64,000 nt of DNA from Bacillus_BD sp963787345 (GCA_963787345.1 CAWBCW010000026.1:744001-808000), one strand, 5' to 3'. Shown: positions 1-8,882, numbered from the stretch's first letter. The notes: a model not told the origin generated them from the letters alone. Program-made: numbers and translations.

Positions 1-1
1 A

Positions 2-55
2 TATCGGGATCAACTAGGAATTCCGTCTTCAACAAAACGAAAACGATTTGAATAG
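2..55 (+). CDS. sigL: RNA polymerase sigma-54 factor, C-terminal end (partial)
   Basis: The first reading frame runs from the window edge to a TAG at 53-55 and encodes 17 residues beginning YRDQLGIPSS and ending KRKRFE. This resembles the extreme C-terminus of sigma-54 (RpoN/SigL), just after the RpoN box that contacts the -24 promoter element; the 'K-Y-R' followed by 'L-G-I-P-S-S-x-K-R-K' tail is typical of Bacillus SigL. Only the tail is present, so domain content cannot be judged. In Bacilli, sigL is often found upstream of a small glutaredoxin and cggR, which fits the next two genes. The call rests on a short match and is moderately secure. Confidence 0.65.
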   Translation, partial: YRDQLGIPSSTKRKRFE

Positions 56-84
56 AATAATTAATAATGTAAGGTGTGAAGATA

Positions 85-336
85 ATGGCAGAGAAGCCAA
101 CCGTGACCCTTTTTACAAGAAAGGGTTGCCATTTATGTGAAAGAGCAAAAGAGGTGATCGAGAAACTTCATCAATCGACTGATTTTATCTATGAAGAACA
201 TGATATTAATGAAAAAGATGAATGGACTGAAAACTATGGTTTAATGATTCCAGTCGTTTTAATTGACGGGAAAGAAATACAATTTGGCCAAATTGATAGA
301 TCGACATTAGTCCGAGAGCTCTCAAAACAGAAATAA
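85..336 (+). CDS. Glutaredoxin-family thiol-disulfide protein
   Basis: Small 83-residue thioredoxin-fold protein, presumably a cytosolic thiol/disulfide carrier. The N-terminal strand is followed by a redox motif G-C-H-L-C (Cys15 and Cys18), and a cis-proline motif IPVV sits near residue 57, as expected for glutaredoxin-like folds. An in-frame GTG lies at 76, but the ribosome site aaggtg at 71-76 is correctly spaced for the ATG at 85, so 85 is preferred. It lies 29 bases after the sigL stop and upstream of cggR. The partner substrate is unknown. The family assignment is firm; a specific function cannot be given. Confidence 0.85.
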   Translation: MAEKPTVTLFTRKGCHLCERAKEVIEKLHQSTDFIYEEHDINEKDEWTENYGLMIPVVLIDGKEIQFGQIDRSTLVRELSKQK

Positions 337-377
337 AACTTTTTTATACGATAAAACGCTTACAAAGAAGGAAATGG

Positions 378-409
378 TTGTAATATTAAAATATTCCTGT
401 TACTATAAT
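378..409 (+). promoter_or_regulatory. Probable sigma-A promoter of the cggR-gapA operon
   Basis: A perfect TATAAT lies at 404-409, with a TTGTAA at 378-383 as the best -35 match. The spacer of 20 is longer than ideal, so the -35 is uncertain. The start of transcription would fall near 416, placing the CggR operator at 439-474 just downstream, the roadblock arrangement known for B. subtilis cggR. Confidence 0.5.
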
Positions 410-438
410 TGTGCAGGGATTAATTTTTTTACACTATG

Positions 439-474
439 CGGGACAAAAAATGTCTAACTGGGACATTTAAAGAC
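439..474 (+). promoter_or_regulatory. CggR operator
   Basis: Two direct half-operators are visible: CGGGAC-N6-TGTC at 439-454 and TGGGAC-N6-AGAC at 459-474, separated by TAAC. This matches the known B. subtilis CggR operator (CGGGAC-N6-TGTC-N4-CGGGAC-N6-TGTC) with two changes in the second half. CggR tetramers bind it in the absence of fructose-1,6-bisphosphate and block elongation into cggR-gapA. Confidence 0.88.
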
Positions 475-497
475 CTTTAGTGAAGGGGTTGTATAGG

Positions 498-1529
498 TTG
501 AAATCAATTATAGAATTACAAAAAAAATTATTACCTGATTTACTCTCGATTATTCAAAAAAGGTTTCACATTCTTCAATATATTGGAGCTATGGAGCCGG
601 TTGGGAGAAGAAGTTTGGCTGCTACGCTTGGGTTTACTGAGAGAGTGTTAAGAAGTGAAGTGGAATTCTTAAAGGAACAGAAGCTGCTTTTTAGCACAAG
701 TGCAGGTATGAGTTTAACGGATGATGGTCGAGATTTGATTGGGAAATTAGAAGAATTCATGCGTGACTTATCAGGAATCGATGAAATGGAAAAAAGGTTA
801 AAAGAATCACTTAATATTAATAAGGTTCTAATTGTTCCCGGTGATAGCGATATTCAGACATGGATTAAAAATGAGCTAGGTAAAACTTGTGTCACGTGCA
901 TAAATAAAAACCTAAAAGGCAAAAATACGATTGCAGTTACAGGCGGTACAACGATGGCATCAGTGGCTGAAATGATGAATCCTCAATCAAATCAGCATGA
1001 TCTTCTATTTGTCCCAGCACGCGGTGGAATTGGTGAAGATCTTAACAATCAGGCAAATTCCATCTGCTCAAAAATGGCAGAGCGAACACGCAGCAAGCAT
1101 AGAGTTCTGTATGTTCCTGATCAAGTAAGCAGTGAAATGTATCATTCGATGATAAAAGAGCCTGAAATTCACGAAGTATTACATTTAATTAGATCTGCAG
1201 ACATGGTTTTACATGGAATTGGGGATGCTATGACAATGGCAAATCGCCGAAAAACAGCCCCTGAAATTATTGACAAGTTGCAACAGTCAAGAGCAGTAGG
1301 CGAAGCATTTGGCTATTATTTCAATGAAGCTGGTGAGGTTGTACATAAAGTTCAGACAATCGGGCTTCAGTTAGATGATCTTCAGTCTGCAGAACATGTT
1401 ATTGCTGTAGCAGGTGGAAAATCAAAGGCAAAGGCTATTGGAGCTTATATGAAACAAGCCCCTCCATCCACGATTTTAATTACGGATGAAGGAGCAGCTA
1501 GCGAGTTATTACAAGGGAGTTCCCTTTAA
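498..1529 (+). CDS. cggR: Central glycolytic genes repressor CggR
   Basis: SorC/DeoR-type repressor of 343 residues controlling glycolysis. The N-terminal winged HTH contains RRSLAATLGFTERVLRSEVE (about residues 35-55), which recognises the operator just upstream. The C-terminal sugar-binding domain starts with the glycine-rich TGGTTM segment and binds fructose-1,6-bisphosphate in characterised homologues. An in-frame GTG exists at 480, but homologues start close to the 'Q-K-K-L-L-P-D-L-L' segment and an aagggg ribosome site at 483-488 suits the TTG at 498. It is followed 48 bases later by gapA. In B. subtilis the cggR-gapA message is cleaved near the cggR end; that cannot be seen here. Confidence 0.95.
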   Translation: MKSIIELQKKLLPDLLSIIQKRFHILQYIGAMEPVGRRSLAATLGFTERVLRSEVEFLKEQKLLFSTSAGMSLTDDGRDLIGKLEEFMRDLSGIDEMEKRLKESLNINKVLIVPGDSDIQTWIKNELGKTCVTCINKNLKGKNTIAVTGGTTMASVAEMMNPQSNQHDLLFVPARGGIGEDLNNQANSICSKMAERTRSKHRVLYVPDQVSSEMYHSMIKEPEIHEVLHLIRSADMVLHGIGDAMTMANRRKTAPEIIDKLQQSRAVGEAFGYYFNEAGEVVHKVQTIGLQLDDLQSAEHVIAVAGGKSKAKAIGAYMKQAPPSTILITDEGAASELLQGSSL

Positions 1530-1577
1530 TTCAATAATAAAAAAATAGGTCCTTATATTTAAAGGAGGAAATTTAAA

Positions 1578-2585
1578 ATGGCAGTAAAAGTAGGTATTAA
1601 TGGTTTTGGTAGAATCGGACGTAATGTATTAAGAGCAGCAATCAATAATCCAAAAATTGATGTGGTAGCAGTTAACGACTTAACAGATGCAAATATGCTT
1701 GCTCACCTTTTAAAATATGACTCTGTGCACGGAAGATTAAATGTAGAGGTTTCTGTCAATGGAAATAACATTGTTGTTAACGGGAAAGAAATCATCGTTA
1801 AAGCTGAACGCAATCCAGCAGATCTTGCATGGGGAGAACTTGGTGTTGAAGTAGTTATTGAAGCAACTGGCCGTTTCACTAAGCGGGAAGATGCGGCAAA
1901 ACACCTTGATGCCGGTGCAAAAAAAGTAGTGATTTCAGCTCCAGCAAATAACGAAGATCTTACAATCGTTATGGGGGTTAACCAGGATCAGTATGACCCG
2001 GAAAACCATCATGTTCTTTCTAATGCATCTTGTACAACAAACTGTTTAGCTCCATTTGCAAAAGTTTTGCATGAAAATTTCGGGATTAAACGTGGAATGA
2101 TGACGACGATTCACTCCTATACGAACGATCAACAAATCTTAGACTTGCCGCACAAGGATTACCGTCGTGCTCGTGCAGCTGCTGAAAACATGATCCCAAC
2201 TACAACAGGAGCTGCAAAAGCGGTTGCTCTTGTATTACCTGAACTAAAAGGAAAATTAAATGGGATGGCCGTACGTGTCCCAACGCCAAACGTATCTTTA
2301 GTTGATCTTGTGGCAGAGTTTGAAAAAGAAGTTACGGCTGAAGAAGTGAATGCAGCCTTAAAAGCAGCAGCTGAAGGTGAATTGAAGGGAATCTTACAAT
2401 TCAGTGAAGAACCGCTTGTATCAAGAGATTATAATGGAGATCCACATTCTTCTTCTGTAGATGGTCTTTCTACAATGGTAATGGAAGGGAATATGGTAAA
2501 AGTCATTTCTTGGTATGATAACGAGACTGGTTATTCTGCCCGTATTGTTGATTTAATAGATTTCATTGCTTCAAAAGGACTATAA
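1578..2585 (+). CDS. gapA: Glyceraldehyde-3-phosphate dehydrogenase (glycolytic, NAD)
   Basis: 335-residue enzyme oxidising glyceraldehyde-3-phosphate to 1,3-bisphosphoglycerate with NAD+ and phosphate. The Rossmann motif INGFGRIGR is at the N-terminus, and the catalytic cysteine sits in SNASCTTNC around residue 152 with its partner histidine in TTIHSYTNDQ around 179. Length equals the family norm. The aaaggagg ribosome site at 1561-1568 is strong, fitting a very highly expressed gene. It is the first metabolic gene after cggR and is followed by a hairpin terminator before pgk, so its message can exceed that of downstream glycolytic genes. Confidence 0.98.
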   Translation: MAVKVGINGFGRIGRNVLRAAINNPKIDVVAVNDLTDANMLAHLLKYDSVHGRLNVEVSVNGNNIVVNGKEIIVKAERNPADLAWGELGVEVVIEATGRFTKREDAAKHLDAGAKKVVISAPANNEDLTIVMGVNQDQYDPENHHVLSNASCTTNCLAPFAKVLHENFGIKRGMMTTIHSYTNDQQILDLPHKDYRRARAAAENMIPTTTGAAKAVALVLPELKGKLNGMAVRVPTPNVSLVDLVAEFEKEVTAEEVNAALKAAAEGELKGILQFSEEPLVSRDYNGDPHSSSVDGLSTMVMEGNMVKVISWYDNETGYSARIVDLIDFIASKGL

Positions 2586-2616
2586 TCTATTTCGCTATTT
2601 TCTTTCCAATAAAGGA

Positions 2617-2646
2617 TTGCAAAATTTTCCAATCAACGTCTATAAT
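2617..2646 (+). promoter_or_regulatory. Probable second promoter in front of pgk
   Basis: TTGCAA at 2617-2622, an 18-base spacer and a perfect TATAAT at 2641-2646 form a good sigma-A promoter between gapA and pgk. Transcripts from it would cross the hairpin at 2729-2757 before reaching pgk, giving a leader of about 155 bases. Confidence 0.65.
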
Positions 2647-2728
2647 GGTATAGGAACTGTCTATTTGTGGGACTAATTTTAACCCGCTGATAGAAAATGC
2701 CCAAGTATGGGCAAAGAATGATGACAGG

Positions 2729-2757
2729 GGAGCGGGGAACATTCCCCCTCCTTTTTT
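2729..2757 (+). terminator. Intrinsic terminator or attenuator between gapA and pgk
   Basis: GGAG-C-GGGGAA pairs with TTCCCC-CTCC across a two-base loop and is followed by six T residues. It sits downstream of both the gapA stop and the pgk promoter, so it would trim gapA transcripts and could attenuate pgk transcription. Confidence 0.7.
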
Positions 2758-2808
2758 ATATGTTTACATAGATATAATAATCTTTTGTCTATAAGGAGGA
2801 TCTTCACG

Positions 2809-3993
2809 TTGAACAAAAAAAGTATTAAAGACATCGATGTTAAAGGAAAAAGAGTTTTTTGTCGTGTTGATTTTAATGTTCCAATGCAGGATGGAAAAAT
2901 TTCAGACGAAACGCGTATTAAAGCAGCACTACCAACCATTCAATATTTACAAGAGCAAGGTGCAAAGGTTATTCTTGCGAGTCACTTAGGGCGCCCAAAA
3001 GGACAATTGGTGGAAGAACTTCGTTTAACTCCTGTAGCTTTACGTCTTTCTGAATTATTAGGTAAAGATGTGAAAAAAGCAGATGAAGCATATGGGGATT
3101 CGGTTAAAGCTTTAATCAGTGAAATGAATGAAGGTGACGTCCTTCTTCTTGAAAACGTTCGCTTCTATCCTGGTGAAGAGAAAAATGATCAAGAATTATC
3201 AAAAGCATTTGCCGAATTAGCCGATATTTATGTGAATGATGCATTTGGTGCTGCTCACCGTGCACATGCATCTACAGAAGGAATTGCCCGCTACATACCA
3301 GCCGTTGCTGGATTTTTGATGAATAAAGAATTAGAAGTGATCGGAAAAGCTCTATCAAATCCTGAAAGACCATTTACAGCAATTATTGGTGGAGCAAAGG
3401 TTAAAGATAAAATTGGCGTAATCGAAAATTTACTAGATATAGTAGATCATTTAATCATTGGTGGCGGTTTGGCCTATACATTTGTAAAAGCACAAGGCCA
3501 TGAAGTAGGAAAATCGCTTTTAGAAGAAGATAAAGTTGACTTGGCAAAGTCCTTTATCGAAAAAGCGAAAGAAAAAGGTGTAAATTTTCACATGCCTGTT
3601 GATGCGATTGTTGCCGATGAATTCTCCGCAGATGCTCAATCAAAAGCGGTAGCGATTGAAGAAATTCCATCTGACTGGCAAGCACTTGATATTGGACCAA
3701 AAACAGCTCAACTATACCGAGATGTTATTCAAAAATCTAAATTGGTGATTTGGAATGGACCGATGGGTGTATTTGAAATGGACAAATTTGCAAATGGTAC
3801 AAAAGCCGTGGCTGAAAGTTTAGCAGATGCAGACGATACTTATTCGATTATTGGCGGCGGAGATTCGGCTGCGGCAGTAGAAAAATTCGACTTAGCCCAT
3901 AAAATGAGTCATATTTCTACTGGTGGCGGAGCTTCCCTCGAGTTTATGGAAGGGAAAGAACTCCCAGGTGTTTCAGCATTAAACGATAAATAA
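2809..3993 (+). CDS. pgk: Phosphoglycerate kinase
   Basis: 394-residue glycolytic kinase transferring phosphate from 1,3-bisphosphoglycerate to ADP. The substrate-binding RVDFNVP motif is near the N-terminus, the hinge region has GGAKVKDK, and the nucleotide-binding C-domain has the GGGDSAAA loop; the length matches B. subtilis Pgk exactly. The start is a TTG at 2809 preceded by ataaggagg at 2791-2799, which fits homologues; the reading frame extends upstream to 2785 without a ribosome site. It is followed by tpiA after about 85 bases, in the conserved order pgk-tpiA-gpmI-eno. Confidence 0.97.
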   Translation: MNKKSIKDIDVKGKRVFCRVDFNVPMQDGKISDETRIKAALPTIQYLQEQGAKVILASHLGRPKGQLVEELRLTPVALRLSELLGKDVKKADEAYGDSVKALISEMNEGDVLLLENVRFYPGEEKNDQELSKAFAELADIYVNDAFGAAHRAHASTEGIARYIPAVAGFLMNKELEVIGKALSNPERPFTAIIGGAKVKDKIGVIENLLDIVDHLIIGGGLAYTFVKAQGHEVGKSLLEEDKVDLAKSFIEKAKEKGVNFHMPVDAIVADEFSADAQSKAVAIEEIPSDWQALDIGPKTAQLYRDVIQKSKLVIWNGPMGVFEMDKFANGTKAVAESLADADDTYSIIGGGDSAAAVEKFDLAHKMSHISTGGGASLEFMEGKELPGVSALNDK

Positions 3994-4077
3994 GGAATGA
4001 TGCCGTTTTGATACATATCTTTATATAAGAGGATCTAAACGGCATCGATGTAATTGCTTCGAAAGGGTGTACAAAAG

Positions 4078-4839
4078 ATGCGTAAACCAATTATTGCAGG
4101 AAACTGGAAAATGTTTAAAACACTTCCTGAAGCAAAAGGCTTTATGGAGGAAGTGAAAAATGCGGTACCAGCTAAAGAAGCAATGGAGTCAGTTGTGTGT
4201 GCTCCAGCACTTTTTTTAGAAAGTCTTGTAAATTTAGCAAAAGGTACAAACATAGGCGTTGGTGCACAAAATATGCATTATGAAGAAAGCGGTGCCTTCA
4301 CAGGTGAAATCAGCCCTGTTGCACTACAAGATTTAGGTGTACAATATGTGATTCTTGGACACTCGGAGCGCCGCGAAATGTTCAATGAGACAGATGAAGC
4401 GGTTAATAAAAAAGTATTAGCAGCTTTTAATTATGGGATGACTCCAATCGTGTGCTGCGGTGAAACGCTAGAGCAACGGGAAAAAGGGATTACCAATGAA
4501 TTTGTGGGTGGACAAGTTCAAAAGGCGCTGGCTGGTCTTTCGGAAGATCAAGCAAAAACAGTTGTGATTGCTTATGAACCTATTTGGGCGATCGGAACAG
4601 GCAAATCATCGACGGCAGCAGACGCGAACGAGGTTTGCGCTCATATTCGTTCTGTAATTGCTAAAGTGTTTTCGAAAGGTGTCGCTGAGGCCGTTCGCAT
4701 TCAATATGGCGGCAGCGTAAAACCAGCAAATATTAAGGAATATATGAGCCAACCTAATATTGATGGGGCGCTAGTTGGAGGAGCAAGTCTTGAATCTGCC
4801 TCATTTATTCAGTTATTGGAGGCTGGTAAAAATGAGTAA
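4078..4839 (+). CDS. tpiA: Triosephosphate isomerase
   Basis: 253-residue TIM-barrel enzyme interconverting dihydroxyacetone phosphate and glyceraldehyde-3-phosphate. The N-terminus RKPIIAGNWKM carries the substrate-binding Asn/Lys, the catalytic His is in LGHSERR and the catalytic Glu in AYEPIWAIGTGK; the phosphate-gripping GGSV loop follows. The chosen ATG at 4078 follows gaaagggtg and gives the family length. Its stop overlaps the gpmI start by eight bases, so the two are probably translationally coupled. Confidence 0.97.
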   Translation: MRKPIIAGNWKMFKTLPEAKGFMEEVKNAVPAKEAMESVVCAPALFLESLVNLAKGTNIGVGAQNMHYEESGAFTGEISPVALQDLGVQYVILGHSERREMFNETDEAVNKKVLAAFNYGMTPIVCCGETLEQREKGITNEFVGGQVQKALAGLSEDQAKTVVIAYEPIWAIGTGKSSTAADANEVCAHIRSVIAKVFSKGVAEAVRIQYGGSVKPANIKEYMSQPNIDGALVGGASLESASFIQLLEAGKNE

Positions 4840-6364
4840 ATCACCTGTGGCGTTAATTATTTTAGATGGTTTCGGCTGCCGTGATGAACAGAAAGGAAAC
4901 GCTGTTTATCATGCCAAAAAGCCAAATTTTGATCGTTATTGGCAGCAGTTCCCACACAATCACCTAACGGCATCCGGAGAGGCTGTTGGTCTGCCGCAAG
5001 GACAAATGGGGAACTCAGAAGTAGGGCATATGAATATCGGTGCAGGACGGATCGTTTATCAAAGCTTAACGAGAGTGAACATCGCGATTCGTGAAGGTGA
5101 ATTTGTTAAAAATGAAACGTTCCTAGATGCCATAAACCATGCAAAAGAGCATGATTCAGCACTTCACTTATTTGGATTGCTTTCAGATGGGGGAGTACAT
5201 AGTCATATTAATCATATGTTTGCTTTGTTGGGTCTTGCAGCGGAGCAAGGTTTGAAAAAAGTTTACATACATGGTTTCTTAGATGGTCGTGATGTGGGTC
5301 CGCAAACAGCGAAAATTTATGTGAATGATGCTCTTGAAAAAATGAAAGAATATGGTGTTGGTGAATTTGCTACCATTTCTGGACGTTACTATTCGATGGA
5401 CCGTGATAAACGGTGGGATCGTGTGGAGAAGTGTTACCGGGCGATGGTGTATGGGGAAGGACCAACTTATAGGGATCCGATTGCACTAATTGATGACAGC
5501 TATGGACATGGAATTCATGATGAATTCGTCATTCCATCTGTTTTAACAAAGGAAAATGGGGAGCCCGTCGCAACGATTGAAAACAATGACGCTGTTATAT
5601 TCTATAACTTCCGTCCTGACCGTGCGATTCAAATCTCGAACGTTTTTACAAATAAAGATTTTCGTGATTTTGATCGTGGCGAAAAACATCCATCTCCATT
5701 GCATTTTGTGTGCTTAACTCACTTTAGTGAATCAGTGGACGGCTATGTTGCTTTCAAACCAACGAACCTGGATAATACGATTGGAGAAGTTCTTTCTCAA
5801 AATGGTTTAACGCAATTACGTATTGCTGAGACAGAAAAGTATCCACATGTTACTTTCTTTATGAGTGGGGGTCGTGAAGCAACATTCCCTGGTGAAGAGA
5901 GAATTTTAATTAATTCACCAAAGGTTGCAACTTACGACTTAAAACCAGAAATGAGTGCATATGAAGTAACCGATGCGCTTCTCGCAGAAATCGCCGCAGA
6001 CAATTTTGATGCTATTATTTTAAATTTCGCTAACCCTGATATGGTTGGCCACTCAGGTATGTTAGAGCCAACAGTGAAAGCGATCGAAGTGGTTGATGAA
6101 TGTTTAGGTAAAGTGGTTGATGCGATCCTAGCAAAAGGCGGTAAAGCAATTATTACAGCAGACCATGGGAATGCTGATGAAGTCATTACACCTGAAGGCA
6201 CTCCGATGACTGCTCACACGACAAACCCTGTTCCAGTAATCATCACGCAAGAAGGAATACAAGTTCGTGATGGGGGGATTCTAGGAGACTTAGCACCAAC
6301 CATGCTAGACTTACTAGGAGTTCAAAAGCCGGAAGAAATGACAGGTACTTCTTTAATCAAGTAA
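4832..6364 (+). CDS. gpmI: 2,3-bisphosphoglycerate-independent phosphoglycerate mutase
   Basis: 510-residue Mn-dependent mutase of the alkaline phosphatase superfamily, converting 3- to 2-phosphoglycerate. The first metal-binding Asp is in ILDGFG, the phospho-serine is in MGNSEVGHMNIGAGR (about residue 62), and the last metal cluster is TADHGNADE near residue 444. In spore formers this Mn/pH-sensitive enzyme controls 3-phosphoglycerate accumulation in forespores. The ATG at 4832 lies inside the tpiA end with ggagg at 4818-4822 upstream. Confidence 0.97.
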   Translation: MSKSPVALIILDGFGCRDEQKGNAVYHAKKPNFDRYWQQFPHNHLTASGEAVGLPQGQMGNSEVGHMNIGAGRIVYQSLTRVNIAIREGEFVKNETFLDAINHAKEHDSALHLFGLLSDGGVHSHINHMFALLGLAAEQGLKKVYIHGFLDGRDVGPQTAKIYVNDALEKMKEYGVGEFATISGRYYSMDRDKRWDRVEKCYRAMVYGEGPTYRDPIALIDDSYGHGIHDEFVIPSVLTKENGEPVATIENNDAVIFYNFRPDRAIQISNVFTNKDFRDFDRGEKHPSPLHFVCLTHFSESVDGYVAFKPTNLDNTIGEVLSQNGLTQLRIAETEKYPHVTFFMSGGREATFPGEERILINSPKVATYDLKPEMSAYEVTDALLAEIAADNFDAIILNFANPDMVGHSGMLEPTVKAIEVVDECLGKVVDAILAKGGKAIITADHGNADEVITPEGTPMTAHTTNPVPVIITQEGIQVRDGGILGDLAPTMLDLLGVQKPEEMTGTSLIK

Positions 6365-6466
6365 AAGAAGAGGACAGTTTTCTAATTTAATTATACAAAC
6401 TAACTTGATGCTTTTCATTTAGTTTGGAAATTATAAATATATAATATCAAAAGGAGAGACTTACAA

Positions 6467-7762
6467 ATGACAATAATCCAACATGTTTATGCTCGTGAAG
6501 TAATTGATTCTCGTGGGAATCCAACTGTTGAAGTAGAGGTATATACAGAATCGGGATATTTTGGCCGAGGCATTGTTCCATCAGGTGCTTCAACAGGTGA
6601 ATACGAAGCGGTAGAATTACGTGATGGCGATCAATCACGTTACTTAGGTAAAGGAGTTCTGAAAGCAGTAGAGAACGTAAATGAAATAATCTCTGATGCT
6701 ATCGTTGGTCTAGATGTAACAGATCAAATCCTGATTGACCGTACGATGATTGAATTGGATGGGACAGAAAATAAAGGGAAGTTAGGAGCAAATGCTATCC
6801 TTGGCGTTTCGATAGCAGCTGCTCACGCTGCTGCAAATGCAGTAGGTTTGCCGTTATATCGTTATTTAGGTGGATTTAATGCAAAGCAGCTTCCAACTCC
6901 AATGATGAATATTATTAATGGTGGGTCACATGCTGATAACAATGTGGACTTCCAAGAATTTATGATTTTACCAGTAGGGGCTCCTTCTTTCAAAGAAGCA
7001 ATTCGTATGGGTGCAGAAGTATTCCATGCATTGAAAACTGTTCTTTCTAGTAAAGGCTTAAATACTGCGGTAGGGGATGAAGGAGGTTTCGCACCAAACC
7101 TTGGGTCTAACCGTGAAGCATTAGAAGTTATCATCGAAGCAATCAAAGCTGCAGGCTATGAACCGGGAAAAGATATACAATTAGGGATGGATGTTGCTTC
7201 ATCTGAATTCTTTAATAAAGAAACTGGGAAATACGATCTTGCAGGAGAAGGCCGTACTGGTTTAACTTCAGAAGATATGGTTTCATTCTATGAGGAGTTA
7301 TGCAACGAATTCCCAATCATCTCAATTGAAGATGGTCTTGATGAAAACGACTGGGAAGGTCATAAACAATTAACAGATCGTCTTGGTCAAAAAGTTCAAT
7401 TAGTTGGTGACGACCTATTCGTTACAAATACAAAGAAATTAGCCGAAGGAATCGAAAAAGGCGTCAGCAACTCGATCCTTATTAAAGTGAACCAAATCGG
7501 TACATTAACAGAAACATTTGAGGCAATTGAAATGGCAAAACGTGCTGGATACACAGCAGTTATTTCTCACCGTTCTGGTGAAACAGAAGATGCAACGATT
7601 GCAGATATCTCTGTTGCAACAAATGCTGGCCAAATTAAAACAGGTTCGATGTCTCGTACAGATCGTGTAGCGAAATACAACCAATTACTTCGCATCGAAG
7701 ACGAACTTGGCGATTTAGCTGTATATGATGGTTTGAAATCTTTCTATAACTTGAAAAAATAG
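6467..7762 (+). CDS. eno: Enolase
   Basis: 431-residue enzyme that dehydrates 2-phosphoglycerate to phosphoenolpyruvate. Visible landmarks are the N-terminal DSRGNPTVEVEV, the metal ligands around SIEDGLDE and GDDLFVTN, the catalytic Lys in LIKVNQIGT and the signature SHRSGETED. Ribosome site aaggagag precedes the ATG. It is the last gene of the glycolytic operon and is followed by a strong terminator. Confidence 0.98.
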   Translation: MTIIQHVYAREVIDSRGNPTVEVEVYTESGYFGRGIVPSGASTGEYEAVELRDGDQSRYLGKGVLKAVENVNEIISDAIVGLDVTDQILIDRTMIELDGTENKGKLGANAILGVSIAAAHAAANAVGLPLYRYLGGFNAKQLPTPMMNIINGGSHADNNVDFQEFMILPVGAPSFKEAIRMGAEVFHALKTVLSSKGLNTAVGDEGGFAPNLGSNREALEVIIEAIKAAGYEPGKDIQLGMDVASSEFFNKETGKYDLAGEGRTGLTSEDMVSFYEELCNEFPIISIEDGLDENDWEGHKQLTDRLGQKVQLVGDDLFVTNTKKLAEGIEKGVSNSILIKVNQIGTLTETFEAIEMAKRAGYTAVISHRSGETEDATIADISVATNAGQIKTGSMSRTDRVAKYNQLLRIEDELGDLAVYDGLKSFYNLKK

Positions 7763-7792
7763 TGATTAATCATTTTTAGTCACAGATATTAA

Positions 7793-7837
7793 CCCTTTGT
7801 TTATTGTGTACTCGACAATAAACAGGGGGTTTTTTTA
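7793..7837 (+). terminator. Terminator of the glycolytic operon
   Basis: CCCTTTGTTTATTGT pairs with ACAATAAACAGGGGG around a GTACTCG loop and is followed by seven T residues; it closes the eno transcript. Confidence 0.9.
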
Positions 7838-8017
7838 TTTATTGAAATAGACATACCTCTGTAATTTAATTCATAGAAATTATTACTATATAAATTGTTA
7901 GAATAGTAATAATCTACCGGTTTAATTTTAGGTAATAAGTAATGGTGTAATTAGTATTGCGGGTTATAATTACTATATAAAATTACCAATTTTATGAATG
8001 TTGAGGGAGGGGTTACA

Positions 8018-8530
8018 ATGACTACATGTTATATTCATCCTGATGTTCAGGCGGTAGGAACTTGTGTTGGTTGTGGTAAATTCATTTGTGAAAATTGTAA
8101 TACTGAAATTAAAGGAAAAAATTATTGTAAGAAGTGTGTAGATGAGTTACTTGAAGAAAAAAATAAGAAAATAGAAAAGCTAGAGGACAATTCTAAAAGC
8201 ACTCAGCCAATGGTATTTATGAATGCAGGTGGCGGCGGAGCATCGAGTTCTTCCTCATCTTCAGCATCTTCTTCGAATTCTGGAGGCGCTTTTACAGCAG
8301 GATATACGAAGAGTAAAGTAGCTGCTGGGGTATTAGGGATTCTCTTAGGAGGTATTGGAGCACATAAGTTTTATTTAGGTAGATGGGGATGGGGGATTAT
8401 TTACCTATTATTCTGTTGGACGTATATTCCAGCCATTATTGGTTTCATAGAAGGTATAGTTTACTTTGTATCGAATGATGAAAACTTTGCGAGAAAACAT
8501 GATAAGGGGTATCGAAGTTTTAGTTCTTAA
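8018..8530 (+). CDS. Zinc-finger and TM2-domain membrane protein
   Basis: 170-residue protein of unknown role. The first 40 residues carry a B-box-like zinc-binding pattern with eight potential ligands (Cys4, His7, Cys16, Cys19, Cys24, Cys27, Cys37, Cys40), enough for two metal sites. A charged helix, then a Gly/Ser-rich linker with long serine runs (about residues 72-90), lead to a C-terminal TM2 domain with LGGIGAHKFYLGRWGWGI and two membrane spans. The ATG at 8018 is preceded by gagggagggg; the in-frame codon at 7994 has no such site. It stands alone between eno and secG, with no terminator visible after it. The soluble zinc finger probably faces the cytosol and may bind a partner protein; this is inference. 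Confidence 0.85.
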   Translation: MTTCYIHPDVQAVGTCVGCGKFICENCNTEIKGKNYCKKCVDELLEEKNKKIEKLEDNSKSTQPMVFMNAGGGGASSSSSSSASSSNSGGAFTAGYTKSKVAAGVLGILLGGIGAHKFYLGRWGWGIIYLLFCWTYIPAIIGFIEGIVYFVSNDENFARKHDKGYRSFSS

Positions 8531-8573
8531 TACAAGTGTGAATGTATAATGTAGAAAAAAACCATGAATCTGT

Positions 8574-8602
8574 TTGGAACAACAGAAGTTGTATGGTAGA
8601 AT
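8574..8602 (+). promoter_or_regulatory. Promoter of secG
   Basis: TTGGAA at 8574-8579, 17-base spacer and TAGAAT at 8597-8602, with TGG directly before the -10. Transcription would start near 8609, about 37 bases before secG. Confidence 0.7.
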
Positions 8603-8645
8603 GGTAATATTGTAAAACTGTCTTTTTTATTCAGGAGGTACGTAA

Positions 8646-8882
8646 ATGCTGCATACGATCTTACTTTCTTTACTAGTGATTGATGCAATCGGACTTATTG
8701 TTGTTGTTCTACTTCAATCAGGTAAGAGTGCTGGGTTATCAGGAGCCATTTCAGGTGGTGCAGAGCAATTATTCGGCAAACAAAAAGTGCGTGGAATTGA
8801 TTTAGTTCTTCACCGAATTACAATTTTTCTAGCTGTTTTGTTTTTTGTTCTTGCAATTTCCGTTTCATATGTCGGACTATAA
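8646..8882 (+). CDS. secG: Preprotein translocase subunit SecG
   Basis: 78-residue membrane protein of the SecYEG channel. Two hydrophobic segments (about residues 4-22 and 54-76) flank the conserved amphipathic stretch with QSGKSAGLSGAISGG and QLFGKQ. Length and pattern match Bacillus SecG. The ribosome site aggaggt precedes the ATG. As in B. subtilis, secG, a carboxylesterase and rnr are in series. Its TAA stop is also the first bases of repeat copy A. Confidence 0.95.
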   Translation: MLHTILLSLLVIDAIGLIVVVLLQSGKSAGLSGAISGGAEQLFGKQKVRGIDLVLHRITIFLAVLFFVLAISVSYVGL

